In this document: positions 1 through 8,823 of the stretch, in pieces
How the letters are laid out: each line of letters opens with the position of its first letter
Position numbering within the stretch: position 1 is the first letter of the stretch
Made by a program: the position numbers and the translations under genes
DNA from: Verrucomicrobiota bacterium
GTDB lineage: Bacteria > Verrucomicrobiota > Verrucomicrobiia > Verrucomicrobiales > Verrucomicrobiaceae
Direction: 5' to 3'
DNA length: 64,000 nucleotides
Assembly: GCA_026397715.1 (NCBI GenBank)
Contig: JAPLUN010000414.1
Span: 1-64,000 of the forward strand
Notes under the pieces: model-generated
Told to the model about the DNA's origin: nothing
The model's database searches: none
The model's input: only the letters and a program-made list of their open reading frames with translations

Positions 1-1306
1 CAATCACCTTGATCTGCGCTCCGGAGCCAGCCGTCGTGATTTCCTCTACGTTGGTATGCTCGGCGGTCTCGGCCTGACGTTGCCTGAGATGCTGCGCTTG
101 CAAGCCGCTCAGGTCAGTCCTGAAGTGGAAACCTTCAAGCCGGTCGCTGATTCGATCATCCACATCTACCGTCCGGGTGGCATGGCACAGCATGAGTCCT
201 GGGATCCGAAGCCTTTCGCGTCGCCCGACTACCGCGGGCCGTTCAGCCCTGTCAAAGGTGTGACGGGCGAGTATGTGGGCGGGCAGTTTGCGAACATCGC
301 CAAGATTCTCGACAAAATCACGCTGATCCGCTCCGTGACGCATGGCGAAGCGGCGCATGAGCGCGGCACGCACAACATGTTCACCGGTTACCGTCCGAGC
401 CCGGCCATCAAGTTTCCGAGCTTCGGCTCCATCATCTCGCATGAGCAAGGACCGCGCAACAATCTGCCACCCTATGTGGCCGTGCCGAACATGATCGCGC
501 CTGATCAAGGCAGCGGCTACATGAGCAGCGCCTACGGTCCGTTTGCGCTGGGCAGCGATCCGGCGGACAAGGGCTTCACCGTGCGCGATCTGGCCGCGCC
601 GAAGGAGATCGACGCGAAGCGTTTTGACCGCCGCCGCAACCTGCTATCCGCCGTGGACGAGCACTTCCGCACCACGGAGAAATCGGACGGCCTCAGCGCC
701 ATGGACAATTTCTACCAGGCTGCGTACAAGCTCATCAGCTCTGACAAAGCCCGCGAAGCCTTCAACCTCAACGCCGAGCCCGACAAGCTGCGCGATGAGT
801 ACGGCCGCAACGCCGCTGGTCAGCGCTTCCTGCTCTCCCGCCGCCTCGTCGAAGCGGGTGTGCGCATGGTGTCGGTGAACTACGGCGGCTGGGACCACCA
901 CTCCAACATCAAGGGTGCCTTTGAAAGCCAGGCTCCGCAGTTTGACATCGCCTTCTCGCGTCTGATCAGAGACTTGGATGAACGCGGCATGCTGGACACC
1001 ACGCTGGTGCTCGTCAGTTCCGAATTCGGCCGCACGCCGCGCATCAACAGCACGAACGGCCGCGACCACTACCCGCGCGTCTTCTCCGTTGCGATGGCCG
1101 GTGGCGGCATGAAGAAAGGTTTTGTTTACGGCAAGTCCGACGCCCTGGGTGGCGAGCCGGATGAAAACCCCGTGGGCCCGGAAGACCTGGCGCGCACGAT
1201 GTACCGCCTGCTCGGCATCAACGCCAGCAAGCGCATCGTCGTCGAAAACGTGCGTCCTGTGGACATCGTGAACGGCGGCCGGTTGATCAATGAAGTGATC
1301 GCGTAA
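1..1306 (+). CDS. DUF1501 family exported protein (5' partial)
   Basis: The frame is open from base 2, so the true start lies upstream of the window; 434 codons are visible. The first visible residues contain SRRDFL followed by a short Gly/Leu-rich hydrophobic stretch, a Tat-type export signal, so the protein probably acts outside the cytoplasm. Family marks are GGWDHH in the middle, SSEFGRTPR and GRDHYPR in the C-terminal third. DUF1501 proteins are related to the alkaline phosphatase/sulfatase superfamily, are abundant in Planctomycetes and Verrucomicrobia, and usually follow a DUF1549/DUF1553 gene, which would be upstream and out of view. Substrate unknown. A second family member lies at 36923-38341. 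Confidence 0.9.
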   Translation, partial: NHLDLRSGASRRDFLYVGMLGGLGLTLPEMLRLQAAQVSPEVETFKPVADSIIHIYRPGGMAQHESWDPKPFASPDYRGPFSPVKGVTGEYVGGQFANIAKILDKITLIRSVTHGEAAHERGTHNMFTGYRPSPAIKFPSFGSIISHEQGPRNNLPPYVAVPNMIAPDQGSGYMSSAYGPFALGSDPADKGFTVRDLAAPKEIDAKRFDRRRNLLSAVDEHFRTTEKSDGLSAMDNFYQAAYKLISSDKAREAFNLNAEPDKLRDEYGRNAAGQRFLLSRRLVEAGVRMVSVNYGGWDHHSNIKGAFESQAPQFDIAFSRLIRDLDERGMLDTTLVLVSSEFGRTPRINSTNGRDHYPRVFSVAMAGGGMKKGFVYGKSDALGGEPDENPVGPEDLARTMYRLLGINASKRIVVENVRPVDIVNGGRLINEVIA

Positions 1307-1450
1307 GCGTAAGGGGGTGAGGAGTGAGTTTCCCGGGGCGTCTTGTCCCGGGCGGCTGCTTCTTGCCGCCAAAAATGCGGAATCCGCAATCCTCTGCTTT
1401 CCTCGGCATCAAAACTGCGCATTCTTCGTGCGGTTCGGATTTGAACCTAC

Positions 1451-2029
1451 ATGGAAGCAGTCAACATTCAGTTTGCCCCCGCGACTGGCACCGAGGAAGA
1501 ATGGAACGAGGCGTATGCGCGCCTCGCCGATTACTTCCGCTCGTACCAGCTTCACAACCGCATCCGCCGTACGCAGCTTATTCTCGAAACCCTGCGCAAC
1601 GCGGCCAAGGCCCATGCGAAGGATCCTTCGCGGACGCCGACAGCACACTCCATTGAGCAGGCGCGGTTCATGCTGCGTGAGTGGCTGGGCTCAATCTACA
1701 GCGATCTCAATCTCAACGAAGCGCAGCTTGAGGCCACGGGGCGTCTGGGCTTCCACCTCGCCGGCGGCCCTTCGCGCTGGCCGCAGTTTTTCCTCGATGA
1801 ACAGAACATGCCTGACGACATGGCAGAGGCCATGCGATCCGCCATTCGTACCTCAGGCCCCGGCATGCAGGTGAGCAAGATGACGCCACGCGACATCGAC
1901 CTCGGCATGTTCACCGACGTGGCGGATGACACTTTTGACCGCCTCGGACGCCATCCCATCCTGCGCTACTCGGTGCTGGTGGTCATCATTGGCAGCGTGC
2001 TGGGCTACCTTTACTCCCTCTTCGGATGA
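1451..2029 (+). CDS. Hypothetical tail-anchored protein upstream of opgH
   Basis: A 192-residue protein without a recognised domain. It is mostly soluble and helical, with Arg-rich and acidic stretches, and ends in one strong hydrophobic segment (about residues 172-190) followed by only a few residues, so it looks C-terminally membrane anchored with the bulk in the cytoplasm. Its stop overlaps the start of opgH (the ATGA at 2026-2029), which implies translational coupling and a shared job. Canonical opg operons carry opgG upstream of opgH. This protein is not OpgG, which is a larger periplasmic beta-sandwich protein. A role in OpgH localisation or regulation is inference from position only. 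Confidence 0.8.
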   Translation: MEAVNIQFAPATGTEEEWNEAYARLADYFRSYQLHNRIRRTQLILETLRNAAKAHAKDPSRTPTAHSIEQARFMLREWLGSIYSDLNLNEAQLEATGRLGFHLAGGPSRWPQFFLDEQNMPDDMAEAMRSAIRTSGPGMQVSKMTPRDIDLGMFTDVADDTFDRLGRHPILRYSVLVVIIGSVLGYLYSLFG

Positions 2030-4170
2030 GCGCACCCATTGGCAGCCAGACCGCAAACATCGCGATGACCGCCGGGATGCCGCCCAAGCACATCTCGCGC
2101 ACGCGTCGCGCCACGTTTTTCTCCCTTGTCGGCCTGGGCACCATCGTGGGTGCGTGGCTGTCCTACATCTTCCTTTCGGAAAACGGCATGCGGCTATCCG
2201 AATGGGGGCTGCTGCTGGTGTTCATCCCGCTGTACTACCAGCTCAACGTGGGCTTTTGGACGGCGCTCTTCGGCGTGTGGCTGATGAACCGCCCGAAGCC
2301 GGACTCGCTCAGCCTGTGGCTTTCCCTGACGGCGGATGACTATGAGCAGCCCATCACGGCCAGCACGGCCATTATCCTGCCGGTGTTCAATGAGGATGTG
2401 ACGCGCGTGTATGAAGGTCTGCGCTCCATCTACCTGTCGCTGGAGGCCACGGGGCAGGCGGCGAACTTTGACTTTTTCATCCTGAGCGATTCCGACAAGG
2501 CGAGCCAGTGGATCGAAGAAGAAACCGCGTGGCTGGAGCTGTGCCGACAGCTCAAGGCCTTTGGCCGCATCTTTTACCGCCGCCGCCGCAAGCAGATCAA
2601 CCGCAAGAGCGGCAACGTCAGCGACTTCTGCCGCCGCTGGGGCAAGCGCTACCGCTACATGATCGTGCTGGATGCGGACAGCCTGATGTCCGGCGCGCTG
2701 CTCACCAGCCTGGTGCGCATCATGGAGAAAAATCCCGCCATCGGCATCGTGCAGACGTTTCCGAAGCAGATCGCTGCGGACACGCTGCTGGGGCGCGTGA
2801 TGCAGTTTGCGCAGGCGCTCTACGGTCCGCCCTTCATGGCGGGGCTGGACTACTGGCAGTGCGGCGAGGCGAACTTCTGGGGGCACAACGCCATCCTGCG
2901 CCTGGCGCCATTCATTGAGCACTGCGCGCTGCCGCCGCTGCCGGCCAATGCGCCCTTTGGCGGGCACATTCTCAGCCATGACTTTGTGGAGGCTGCGCTC
3001 ATGCGCAAAGCCGGCTACGCTGTAAGGCTGCTGCCCACCACGCGTGGCAGCTATGAGGAAGGACCGCCCACGCTGGTGGACATGCTCAAGCGTGACCGCC
3101 GCTGGTGCCAGGGCAACATGCAGCATCTCTGGCTGCTGTTTGCCAAAGGCTGGCACCCGATGAGCCGCATCAATTTCCTGCACGGCATCCTCAGCTACGT
3201 GAGCTCGCTGCTGTGGTTCCTCTTCCTGGTGCTGGCCACGCTGCTGGCCGCCACACCGACGCCGCACGTGCAGCCGCAGGCCATCCTGGCGGAGCACATT
3301 CTGCTGGCCGTCACGGCGATGCTGATCTTCCTGCCCAAGACGGTGATCTTGCTGGATGAAGTCATCACGGGGCGACTGTTCAAGCCGCTGAAACTGCGCT
3401 TCCTCACGTTCTTCAGCAGCTTGCTGGACACGGTGGTCTTCACGCTGATGGCACCGGTGCTGATGATCTTCCATTCGCGCTTCGTCGTTTACACGATCGT
3501 GGGCAAAAGCGTGAGCTGGGTGACCCAGCGCCGCAAGATCGACGGCGGCATCAACTGGAGCGAAATCATCTTCACCTTCCTCAGCGTGACGCTGCTGGGC
3601 CTTGCCTGGGGGGTGATTGGCTGGTTTGTCTCGAAGGCGTTCCTGATCTGGATCAGCCCCATCCTGTTCTCCCTGGTCGTTTCCATCCTCGTGGCGGCCA
3701 TGGTTTCCAGCGGGCGGAGCGGACGGCGCCTGGGCCTCTTCCTCACGCCGGAGGAGCATGAGCCGCCGACGGTGCTGAAAAACATGCAGCAAAATTTGGA
3801 GGAGATCAAAGACCGCATCCAGCTCTCTCCCGAGCTGGAGCGCCACTACGGTCTCATGCAGGTGTGCCTGGACCCTTATGTGAATGGTCTGCACGTCAGC
3901 CTGCTGCGCCGTCGCCGCACGATCGAGGTGTCATCCGCCTACCTCAAGGAGATCAGCCACCGTCTGATCACGCAGGGGCCGCAGACGCTGAACGCGCAGG
4001 AGTTGAAGGCGCTGATGCACGACACGGACACCGTGACCAATCTGCACTACCGCATCTGGAGCGCCGCGGACCATGAGCTCGCGCCGTTCTGGGCCACGGC
4101 CATCCGCCAGTATAACCTCGCCTCCACCAGCCCGTTTGCCCACACTTTGGCGAAGCAGGAAGTGGAGTGA
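2026..4170 (+). CDS. opgH: Glucans biosynthesis glucosyltransferase H
   Basis: OpgH (MdoH) is an inner-membrane GT2 glycosyltransferase that uses UDP-glucose to build the beta-1,2-glucan backbone of osmoregulated periplasmic glucans. The 714-residue product has two N-terminal membrane segments (about 30-50 and 60-87), a cytoplasmic catalytic domain with the DAD motif at residues 216-218 and an RDRRW version of the (Q/R)xxRW motif near residue 355, then several more membrane segments from about 385 to 570 and a charged cytoplasmic tail. It is shorter than the 847-residue E. coli protein, mainly at the N-terminus. It is translationally coupled to the upstream tail-anchored protein; no opgG is visible in the window. 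Confidence 0.92.
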   Translation: MSAPIGSQTANIAMTAGMPPKHISRTRRATFFSLVGLGTIVGAWLSYIFLSENGMRLSEWGLLLVFIPLYYQLNVGFWTALFGVWLMNRPKPDSLSLWLSLTADDYEQPITASTAIILPVFNEDVTRVYEGLRSIYLSLEATGQAANFDFFILSDSDKASQWIEEETAWLELCRQLKAFGRIFYRRRRKQINRKSGNVSDFCRRWGKRYRYMIVLDADSLMSGALLTSLVRIMEKNPAIGIVQTFPKQIAADTLLGRVMQFAQALYGPPFMAGLDYWQCGEANFWGHNAILRLAPFIEHCALPPLPANAPFGGHILSHDFVEAALMRKAGYAVRLLPTTRGSYEEGPPTLVDMLKRDRRWCQGNMQHLWLLFAKGWHPMSRINFLHGILSYVSSLLWFLFLVLATLLAATPTPHVQPQAILAEHILLAVTAMLIFLPKTVILLDEVITGRLFKPLKLRFLTFFSSLLDTVVFTLMAPVLMIFHSRFVVYTIVGKSVSWVTQRRKIDGGINWSEIIFTFLSVTLLGLAWGVIGWFVSKAFLIWISPILFSLVVSILVAAMVSSGRSGRRLGLFLTPEEHEPPTVLKNMQQNLEEIKDRIQLSPELERHYGLMQVCLDPYVNGLHVSLLRRRRTIEVSSAYLKEISHRLITQGPQTLNAQELKALMHDTDTVTNLHYRIWSAADHELAPFWATAIRQYNLASTSPFAHTLAKQEVE

Positions 4171-4193
4171 AGCCGGGCGGTCTGGTAGCTCTT

Positions 4194-4403
4194 TTAGAAG
4201 CCGCCAAAGCTGCCGCCAAAGCCACCCCCATTGCCGCCGCCACGGTAACCCCCGACATTGCCTCGAGTATTGTGGTGGTGGCCGTAACTGCTGTGATGGG
4301 ACGGACGGCGGTATGACCTGCCGTAGCCATACGGCGCGACGCATGAGCTTACTGAGCTCAGCGTGAGGATGGCCGTGAAGAGAACGAGGAGTTTTGTTTT
4401 CAT
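4194..4403 (-). CDS. Small Gly/His/Tyr-rich lipoprotein (paralogue A)
   Basis: A 69-residue protein starting MKTKLLVLFTAILT and carrying a lipobox ending SSC near residue 21, so it should be lipidated and exported. The mature part is low-complexity, rich in Gly, His, Ser, Tyr and Arg. It is paralogous to the proteins at 4576-4902 and 9374-9619: the signal peptide is nearly identical and all share an APYGY- or VPYGY-type start to the mature region. Function unknown. The same bipartite upstream motif precedes all three genes. Being short and low-complexity it could be missed by gene callers, but the conserved signal peptide supports it. Confidence 0.75.
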   Translation of the reverse strand: MKTKLLVLFTAILTLSSVSSCVAPYGYGRSYRRPSHHSSYGHHHNTRGNVGGYRGGGNGGGFGGSFGGF

Positions 4404-4418
4404 TTTTTCAATGGTTTT

Positions 4419-4443
4419 GACGCCGCCAGCGCAGGTCTATTCA
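4419..4443 (-). promoter_or_regulatory. Conserved upstream motif, copy A (TGAATA-N15-CGTC)
   Basis: Read on the minus strand this is TGAATA, 15 bases, then CGTC, ending 15 bases before the start codon of lipoprotein A. The same hexamer, spacer length and CGTC occur before the other two paralogues. CGTC is a common -10 core of ECF sigma promoters, so an ECF-type promoter is one reading. The very short remaining leader and lack of a clear Shine-Dalgarno leave other readings open. Confidence 0.5.
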
Positions 4444-4515
4444 AGGCATCGGCCGTCCATCCGCTTTTGACGAAGCATGAGATGAAGGATGCGCGTCCGC
4501 CTATCAGGCAACGAA

Positions 4516-4537
4516 CAGCGCCCCGAAAAGGGCGCTG
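4516..4537 (-). terminator. Hairpin terminator after lipoprotein B
   Basis: A perfect 8-bp stem, CAGCGCCC paired with GGGCGCTG around a 6-base loop, lies about 40 bases beyond the stop of the 4576-4902 gene. The T-rich tail on the minus strand is weak. A hairpin with the same CAGCGCCC stem base follows the third paralogue at 9298-9324, which suggests the pair was duplicated with the genes. Confidence 0.6.
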
Positions 4538-4575
4538 CGAGTTGAAGTTTCAGAGGCAGCTGGGATTCAGCGGTC

Positions 4576-4902
4576 TTAGTGGTGATGGCCACCGAAGCCG
4601 CCCATGAGGCCGCCATGGAAGCCGCCACCGCCAAAGCCGCCTACATGAGTGTAGCCGCCGTGGTAACCGCCAAGGCCGGGACGATACCCGGTAAAGCCAG
4701 GACGACCGTAGTAGGGGGCACGGTAGCCACCGTAGGCGTAGCCGGGGCGGGCGTAGTAGTTATTGTAAACGCCGTAGCCGCCAAAGCCGCCGTAATAGGG
4801 GCGGTAGTAACCGGTGCTGGCGTAGCCATAGGGCACGACGCAGGAACTGAGCGATCCAAGAGTGATGACCGCTGTGAGAAGAAGTATGAGTTTTGTTTTC
4901 AT
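4576..4902 (-). CDS. Small Gly/Tyr-rich lipoprotein (paralogue B)
   Basis: The longest of the three paralogues, 108 residues from the MKTKLILLL start at 4902. An in-frame ATG at 4920 is possible, but the shared signal peptide marks 4902 as the start. The lipobox ends SSC and is followed by VPYGY. The mature region is made almost entirely of Gly, Tyr, Arg, Pro and His and ends in a Gly/Phe/His stretch finishing HHH. Such composition occurs in adhesive, surface or metal-binding small proteins, but no function can be assigned. The gene is separated from paralogue A by about 170 bases containing a hairpin. Confidence 0.78.
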   Translation of the reverse strand: MKTKLILLLTAVITLGSLSSCVVPYGYASTGYYRPYYGGFGGYGVYNNYYARPGYAYGGYRAPYYGRPGFTGYRPGLGGYHGGYTHVGGFGGGGFHGGLMGGFGGHHH

Positions 4903-4928
4903 AATCACTGAGGGGTTCATTGGGATTC

Positions 4929-4953
4929 GACGCTGCTACTTGGGCTGTATTCA
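4929..4953 (-). promoter_or_regulatory. Conserved upstream motif, copy B (TGAATA-N15-CGTC)
   Basis: Minus-strand TGAATA, 15 bases, CGTC, ending 26 bases before the ATG at 4902. The block also keeps the GTAGC-type sequence just before CGTC that is seen in copy C. Spacing between the two halves is identical in all three copies. Confidence 0.5.
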
Positions 4954-5036
4954 AGAAATTGCAGCCCTATGACAGGATCGGGGCCGTTGGATTCCTGCTT
5001 CCCATTCGCCGCCGTTCATGCCAGCATCACTTCTCC

Positions 5037-6131
5037 ATGAAGTCTATTCTCAGCCTTGCGTTCGTATTTGCCTGTACCTGCACCTCCTTCGCGCAGAGAA
5101 GCGCGCCGATCATTTCACCGGACGTTCAGGACGATCACAGCGTCATCTTCCGCCTGCGGGCTCCCAAATCTCAAAACGTGGCTTTGCGCGGCCAGTGGCA
5201 AAAAGAACCCGTGCCGCTGACGAAGGACGCCGAGGGCCTGTGGAGCCTGACCGTGCCTGATGTGCCCGCTGGTGTGTGGGAGTACAGCTTCGTGGTCGAT
5301 GACCTCGCGATGATCGACCCTGTCAATCCGGCGCAGAAGCCGCAGCGCAATCCCACCTCCAGCATTCTGCACATTCCGGGCACGCCGCCGAATCCATGGG
5401 ACTTTCAGGATGTGCCGCACGGCACTGTGCACCAGCACACCTACCTGTCCAAGGCGCTCAGCAAGCAGCGCAGCGCGTGGGTGTACACACCGCCGGGTTA
5501 TGAGGACGGTAAGCAGAAGGAATATCCGCTTTTCGTCCTGCAGCATGGCTCTGGTGATCGCCAGGAAACCTGGGTGGTGCATGGCAAAGCACACTGGATT
5601 CTCGACAACCTCATCGCCGCCGGCAAAGCGAAGCCGATGGTCATCCTCATGATTGATGGCCATCCGCTCGGTCAGATCCCGCGTGAGATGGCTGATCGCC
5701 GCGCTCTCTCGCTGGCCGCGTTTAAAAACGAACTTTTCCAGGATGCCATTCCGCTGGTGGAGAGTCATTACCGCGTGTCAGCGGATCGCACTCAACGCGC
5801 CATCGCCGGACTCAGCATGGGCGGCTGGCAGGCGCTCAGTATTGGCATGACCAATCAAGACCGCTTTGCGTGGATCGCCTCCTTCAGCGGCGCGGTGGAT
5901 GAGAATGAAATCAAACCTGCACTTGATGATGCCGCCGGCACGAACGCCAAACTTAAGCTGCTGTGGATCGCGTGTGGTGAGAAAGACTTTCTGCTGGAGC
6001 GCAACAACCAGCTCATTGCCAAACTCAAGGCCAGTGGCGTGAATTACGAATGGCATGAAACGCCGGGAGACCACTCCTGGCCGGTGTGGCGGAATTACCT
6101 CACGGATTTCGCGCCGAAGTTGTTTCGCTGA
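5037..6131 (+). CDS. Secreted esterase, enterochelin-esterase-like
   Basis: An alpha/beta hydrolase of 364 residues from the ATG at 5037, chosen because it opens a clear signal peptide (MKSILSLAFVFACT, cleavage near SFA-Q). Residues about 25-110 look like an immunoglobulin-like carbohydrate-binding (E-set/CBM48) domain, with WEYSF typical of that fold. The esterase domain has the nucleophile elbow GLSMGGW (Ser near residue 260), an acid in CGEKDF and the catalytic His in GDHSW. Family members hydrolyse ferulic or acetyl esters on plant polysaccharide, or siderophore esters; polysaccharide deacylation suits a secreted protein here, but the substrate is inferred. Its start is divergent from lipoprotein B. 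Confidence 0.87.
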   Translation: MKSILSLAFVFACTCTSFAQRSAPIISPDVQDDHSVIFRLRAPKSQNVALRGQWQKEPVPLTKDAEGLWSLTVPDVPAGVWEYSFVVDDLAMIDPVNPAQKPQRNPTSSILHIPGTPPNPWDFQDVPHGTVHQHTYLSKALSKQRSAWVYTPPGYEDGKQKEYPLFVLQHGSGDRQETWVVHGKAHWILDNLIAAGKAKPMVILMIDGHPLGQIPREMADRRALSLAAFKNELFQDAIPLVESHYRVSADRTQRAIAGLSMGGWQALSIGMTNQDRFAWIASFSGAVDENEIKPALDDAAGTNAKLKLLWIACGEKDFLLERNNQLIAKLKASGVNYEWHETPGDHSWPVWRNYLTDFAPKLFR

Positions 6132-6185
6132 GGTGCGGCGGATTCAACACATCTGGCGCGTGCATGGCGATCAAGCCTGAGGCTT

Positions 6186-7298
6186 TCATCGAGGACGGAG
6201 GATTTTGCCGAGTGCCTGGATGCGTGAGTCGTCGGGCTTGCCGTCTGTGCCCAGCGTGGGGATGAGCCAGCCGCCTTCGTCATTTTCATTCCAGCCGTAG
6301 ATGAGGACGCAGTTGGCTGGGTTGAGGTCGCGGTGGGAACGCGTCCACTGGACGGCGTCCTGCACGTGCTGGGCGATCTGCACGGGCGTGGCGGTGACGG
6401 CATCCCGCAGTGGCTTCTGCTGCTCGGGCGGTGTGAGGTCGGGCGTGGCTTTGATCCAGCGGCACCAGGTAGGTGGCCGCTCCTGGCGCGGGCGGGTGTC
6501 CCAGCCTGCGGTGGCGAAGGTGATGTGCGGCGTGCGGTCATGCTCCCATTTCTGCCACAGCTCCTGCACCACATGCTTGCTGATGAGCTGCTCGTAGGGC
6601 ACAGGATTGGGCGAATAGCCGGTGCCCACGGCCGCATATTCTGACACGGCATCAAAGCCGAGCTTCGCGCGCTCTTCGGCTGGATTCCAGCCCATGAGCA
6701 CGAGGTAGGGCTCCGGCAAACCGGCGGCGAGGGTGAGCTGGCGGAGTTTATCAAAGACTTCCCGGCCATACTTTTTCGGGCGTGAAAAAACACAGAGCAG
6801 CGGGCGGTCATTCAGCACCCGGAGGTACTGCGGATTCTTGAAATGCGCGATGACGCGCGGCCAGTCATCGGGACCACGCCCGTCGATCTGCCCGCCTTCC
6901 TCGATGAAGCAAAAGCGCAGTCCGCGCTTGTCTTTCTCTGCGAGGTAGCGGTCCAGCGCGTGGCTCATGTCGCTGCCGGGGCCGTAGTCCAGAAAGGCCC
7001 AGTAATCCAGGCCCGCAGTGGCGGCATAGTCGAGCTCTTGCCGCATCACGGCTTCACTGTCGCCATTGATGCTTACCTTGTCTCCGCCTTGTAGCTGAGC
7101 GAACCACGGCAGGCGGAAGTGGTACTTGGGTGGTCCCAGCGAGCGCTCGACTTCTTTGACCGGCCCTTTGTCTGAATACCACGCATCCCAGCGGATGGCA
7201 CCGACGAGCGTGCGAGTTTCCTCTGCACGAATGCTGCCGGACAGAGAGGCGAAGACGTGGAGAAGAACTGCTAGCGCAATGCAGGGGCGGGCTTTCAT
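6186..7298 (-). CDS. Secreted glycoside hydrolase family 99/71-like protein
   Basis: The 370-residue product has a signal peptide (residues 1-25, ending IRA-EE). A TIM-barrel-type region follows, with WDAWYSD near the N-terminus, LDYWAFLDY around residue 98 and a C-terminal YGWNENDEGGW motif. The (W/Y)NE(W/N)DEG signature is typical of the GH99-like and WbsX-like families that cleave or sense alpha-mannan-type glycans. No transport genes accompany it. It converges with the esterase gene at 6131, leaving about 55 bases between them. The family call is moderate; substrate unknown. Confidence 0.7.
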   Translation of the reverse strand: MKARPCIALAVLLHVFASLSGSIRAEETRTLVGAIRWDAWYSDKGPVKEVERSLGPPKYHFRLPWFAQLQGGDKVSINGDSEAVMRQELDYAATAGLDYWAFLDYGPGSDMSHALDRYLAEKDKRGLRFCFIEEGGQIDGRGPDDWPRVIAHFKNPQYLRVLNDRPLLCVFSRPKKYGREVFDKLRQLTLAAGLPEPYLVLMGWNPAEERAKLGFDAVSEYAAVGTGYSPNPVPYEQLISKHVVQELWQKWEHDRTPHITFATAGWDTRPRQERPPTWCRWIKATPDLTPPEQQKPLRDAVTATPVQIAQHVQDAVQWTRSHRDLNPANCVLIYGWNENDEGGWLIPTLGTDGKPDDSRIQALGKILRPR

Positions 7299-7557
7299 GG
7301 CAGACTATGGAGCGAGGACTTCATCAGGGCAGGTGCTCATTTCGATGCTGGTGGGTGGATCAACCGTGGAATGAACGCCAGGCATGCAAGACACTGAATC
7401 TTACAGGCCGGATTGGGCGCAACTATCACCCTCGGTTGTCTTGATTGCCCCTCAAGCAGGTGCAGACATTTTTCAATTTCCCGTTTCGGCAATCCGCACT
7501 AACAACTCGCGAGGCGCAGCTCTCCGCCATTGATCGTTCCCGCGCCACCCAACCTGC

Positions 7558-8757
7558 ATGCCACAACCATACTTGCGCATCGCCATCGTCGGCTCCGGCA
7601 CGGCCGGACCTGCGGCGGCGATCTTCCTCGCGAGGGCGGGTCATGCGGTGACGCTCTTTGAGCGTGCGCCGCAGAAGCTGCCTGTGGGCGCGGGCTTCAT
7701 GCTGCAACCCACTGGGATGGCGGTGCTGCATGAGCTGGATCTCGCGGAAGCACTGCGGCCGCGTATTGCCACGATATCAAAGCTGTACTGTCGCACGAAG
7801 TCCGGGCGCACGCTGCTGCACCTGGCGTATGAGGAGCTAGGCAGCGGGCTCTTTGGTGCGGGCACGCATCGCGCCACGCTGCTGGATCTGCTGCTCGATG
7901 CTGCGCAGCAGGCAGGCGCAGAGGTGCTCTGGAACACGCACATCGCGAAGCTCACGCGGGATGCCACGCAGCGCCCCATGCTGCATGATGCCAGCGGTGC
8001 AGCGCATGGACCCTATGACCTGCTGCTGATCTGCGATGGCGCGCATTCCACGCTGCGGGATCAAAGCGGTGTGTCTGCACGCGTGAGCCGTTATCCCTGG
8101 GGGGCGCTGTGGTTCATCGGCAAGCGTACGCCGGAGTTTAATCCGCAGGTGCTGTGGCAATGTGTGGGCTCTACGCGGGAGCTGACCGGCTTTCTGCCCA
8201 CCGGCACGCAGGACGATCTGCTCAGCCTGTTCTGGAGCATCCGGCTCGACCAAATTGACCGCTGGCGGAATACGCCGCTGGAAGATTGGAAGCGCGAGAT
8301 CCTTGCCCTGGCCCCGCAGGCGGAAAGCTTTCTCAGGCAAATCGACTCTCACTCGGAAGTAGCCACCGCCGCGTATCACGACGTGCGCATGCACCACTGG
8401 CATGGCGACCGCGTCGCCATCCTCGGCGATGCCGCCCACGCGCTGAGCCCCCAGCTCGGCCAAGGCGTGAACCTCGCCCTCATGGATGCCGCTGTGCTCG
8501 CGCAATCTTTGGGTGCGCATTCACTGCCAGAAGCTCTCGCGCACTACTCACGCACCCGTCGCAGTCATCTGCGCTTCTATCAGTTCGCCACCCGCTGGAC
8601 GACGCCTTTCTTCCAGTCGGATCTTCTGCCGCTGGGATGGGTACGAGATCTGGTGTTTCCGATCATTCAGCGAATCCCACCGCTGCGTCGTCAGATGACG
8701 GCGACGATGGCGGGTGGGAAGACGGGGCCGTTTTCGAGTCTCAATGACATGCGCTGA
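7558..8757 (+). CDS. FAD-dependent aromatic hydroxylase/monooxygenase
   Basis: A 399-residue group A flavin monooxygenase (PHBH fold). Evidence is an N-terminal Rossmann motif, VGSGTAGPAAA, with the acidic FER strand end that binds ADP-ribose, a central CDGAHS (DG motif, here about residues 157-162) and the second FAD motif GDAAHALSPQLGQG near residue 290. The C-terminus ends in a basic helical region. Relatives hydroxylate phenolic substrates or modify tetracyclines and ubiquinone precursors; nothing nearby fixes the substrate. It stands alone between a divergent glycoside hydrolase and a small secreted protein. About 260 bases upstream hold no gene that I can support. Confidence 0.88.
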   Translation: MPQPYLRIAIVGSGTAGPAAAIFLARAGHAVTLFERAPQKLPVGAGFMLQPTGMAVLHELDLAEALRPRIATISKLYCRTKSGRTLLHLAYEELGSGLFGAGTHRATLLDLLLDAAQQAGAEVLWNTHIAKLTRDATQRPMLHDASGAAHGPYDLLLICDGAHSTLRDQSGVSARVSRYPWGALWFIGKRTPEFNPQVLWQCVGSTRELTGFLPTGTQDDLLSLFWSIRLDQIDRWRNTPLEDWKREILALAPQAESFLRQIDSHSEVATAAYHDVRMHHWHGDRVAILGDAAHALSPQLGQGVNLALMDAAVLAQSLGAHSLPEALAHYSRTRRSHLRFYQFATRWTTPFFQSDLLPLGWVRDLVFPIIQRIPPLRRQMTATMAGGKTGPFSSLNDMR

Positions 8758-8823
8758 TCTTCCTCTTACCCTTCTTCCCTGAAAGCCTTTAGAATCCCGG
8801 ATGGAGCAAACAAAAACAAAGCC

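Noticed and set aside
2194-3894. 566-codon open frame on the minus strand opposite opgH
   Set aside because: It is antisense to a clear gene, is rich in His/Gln/Arg as expected for a GC-rich shadow frame, and matches no family. Similar long shadows opposite glnD (16605-18485), glmS (38833-40329), the sensor gene (28856-30184) and the ankyrin gene (44070-45260, 45669-47111) were rejected for the same reason.
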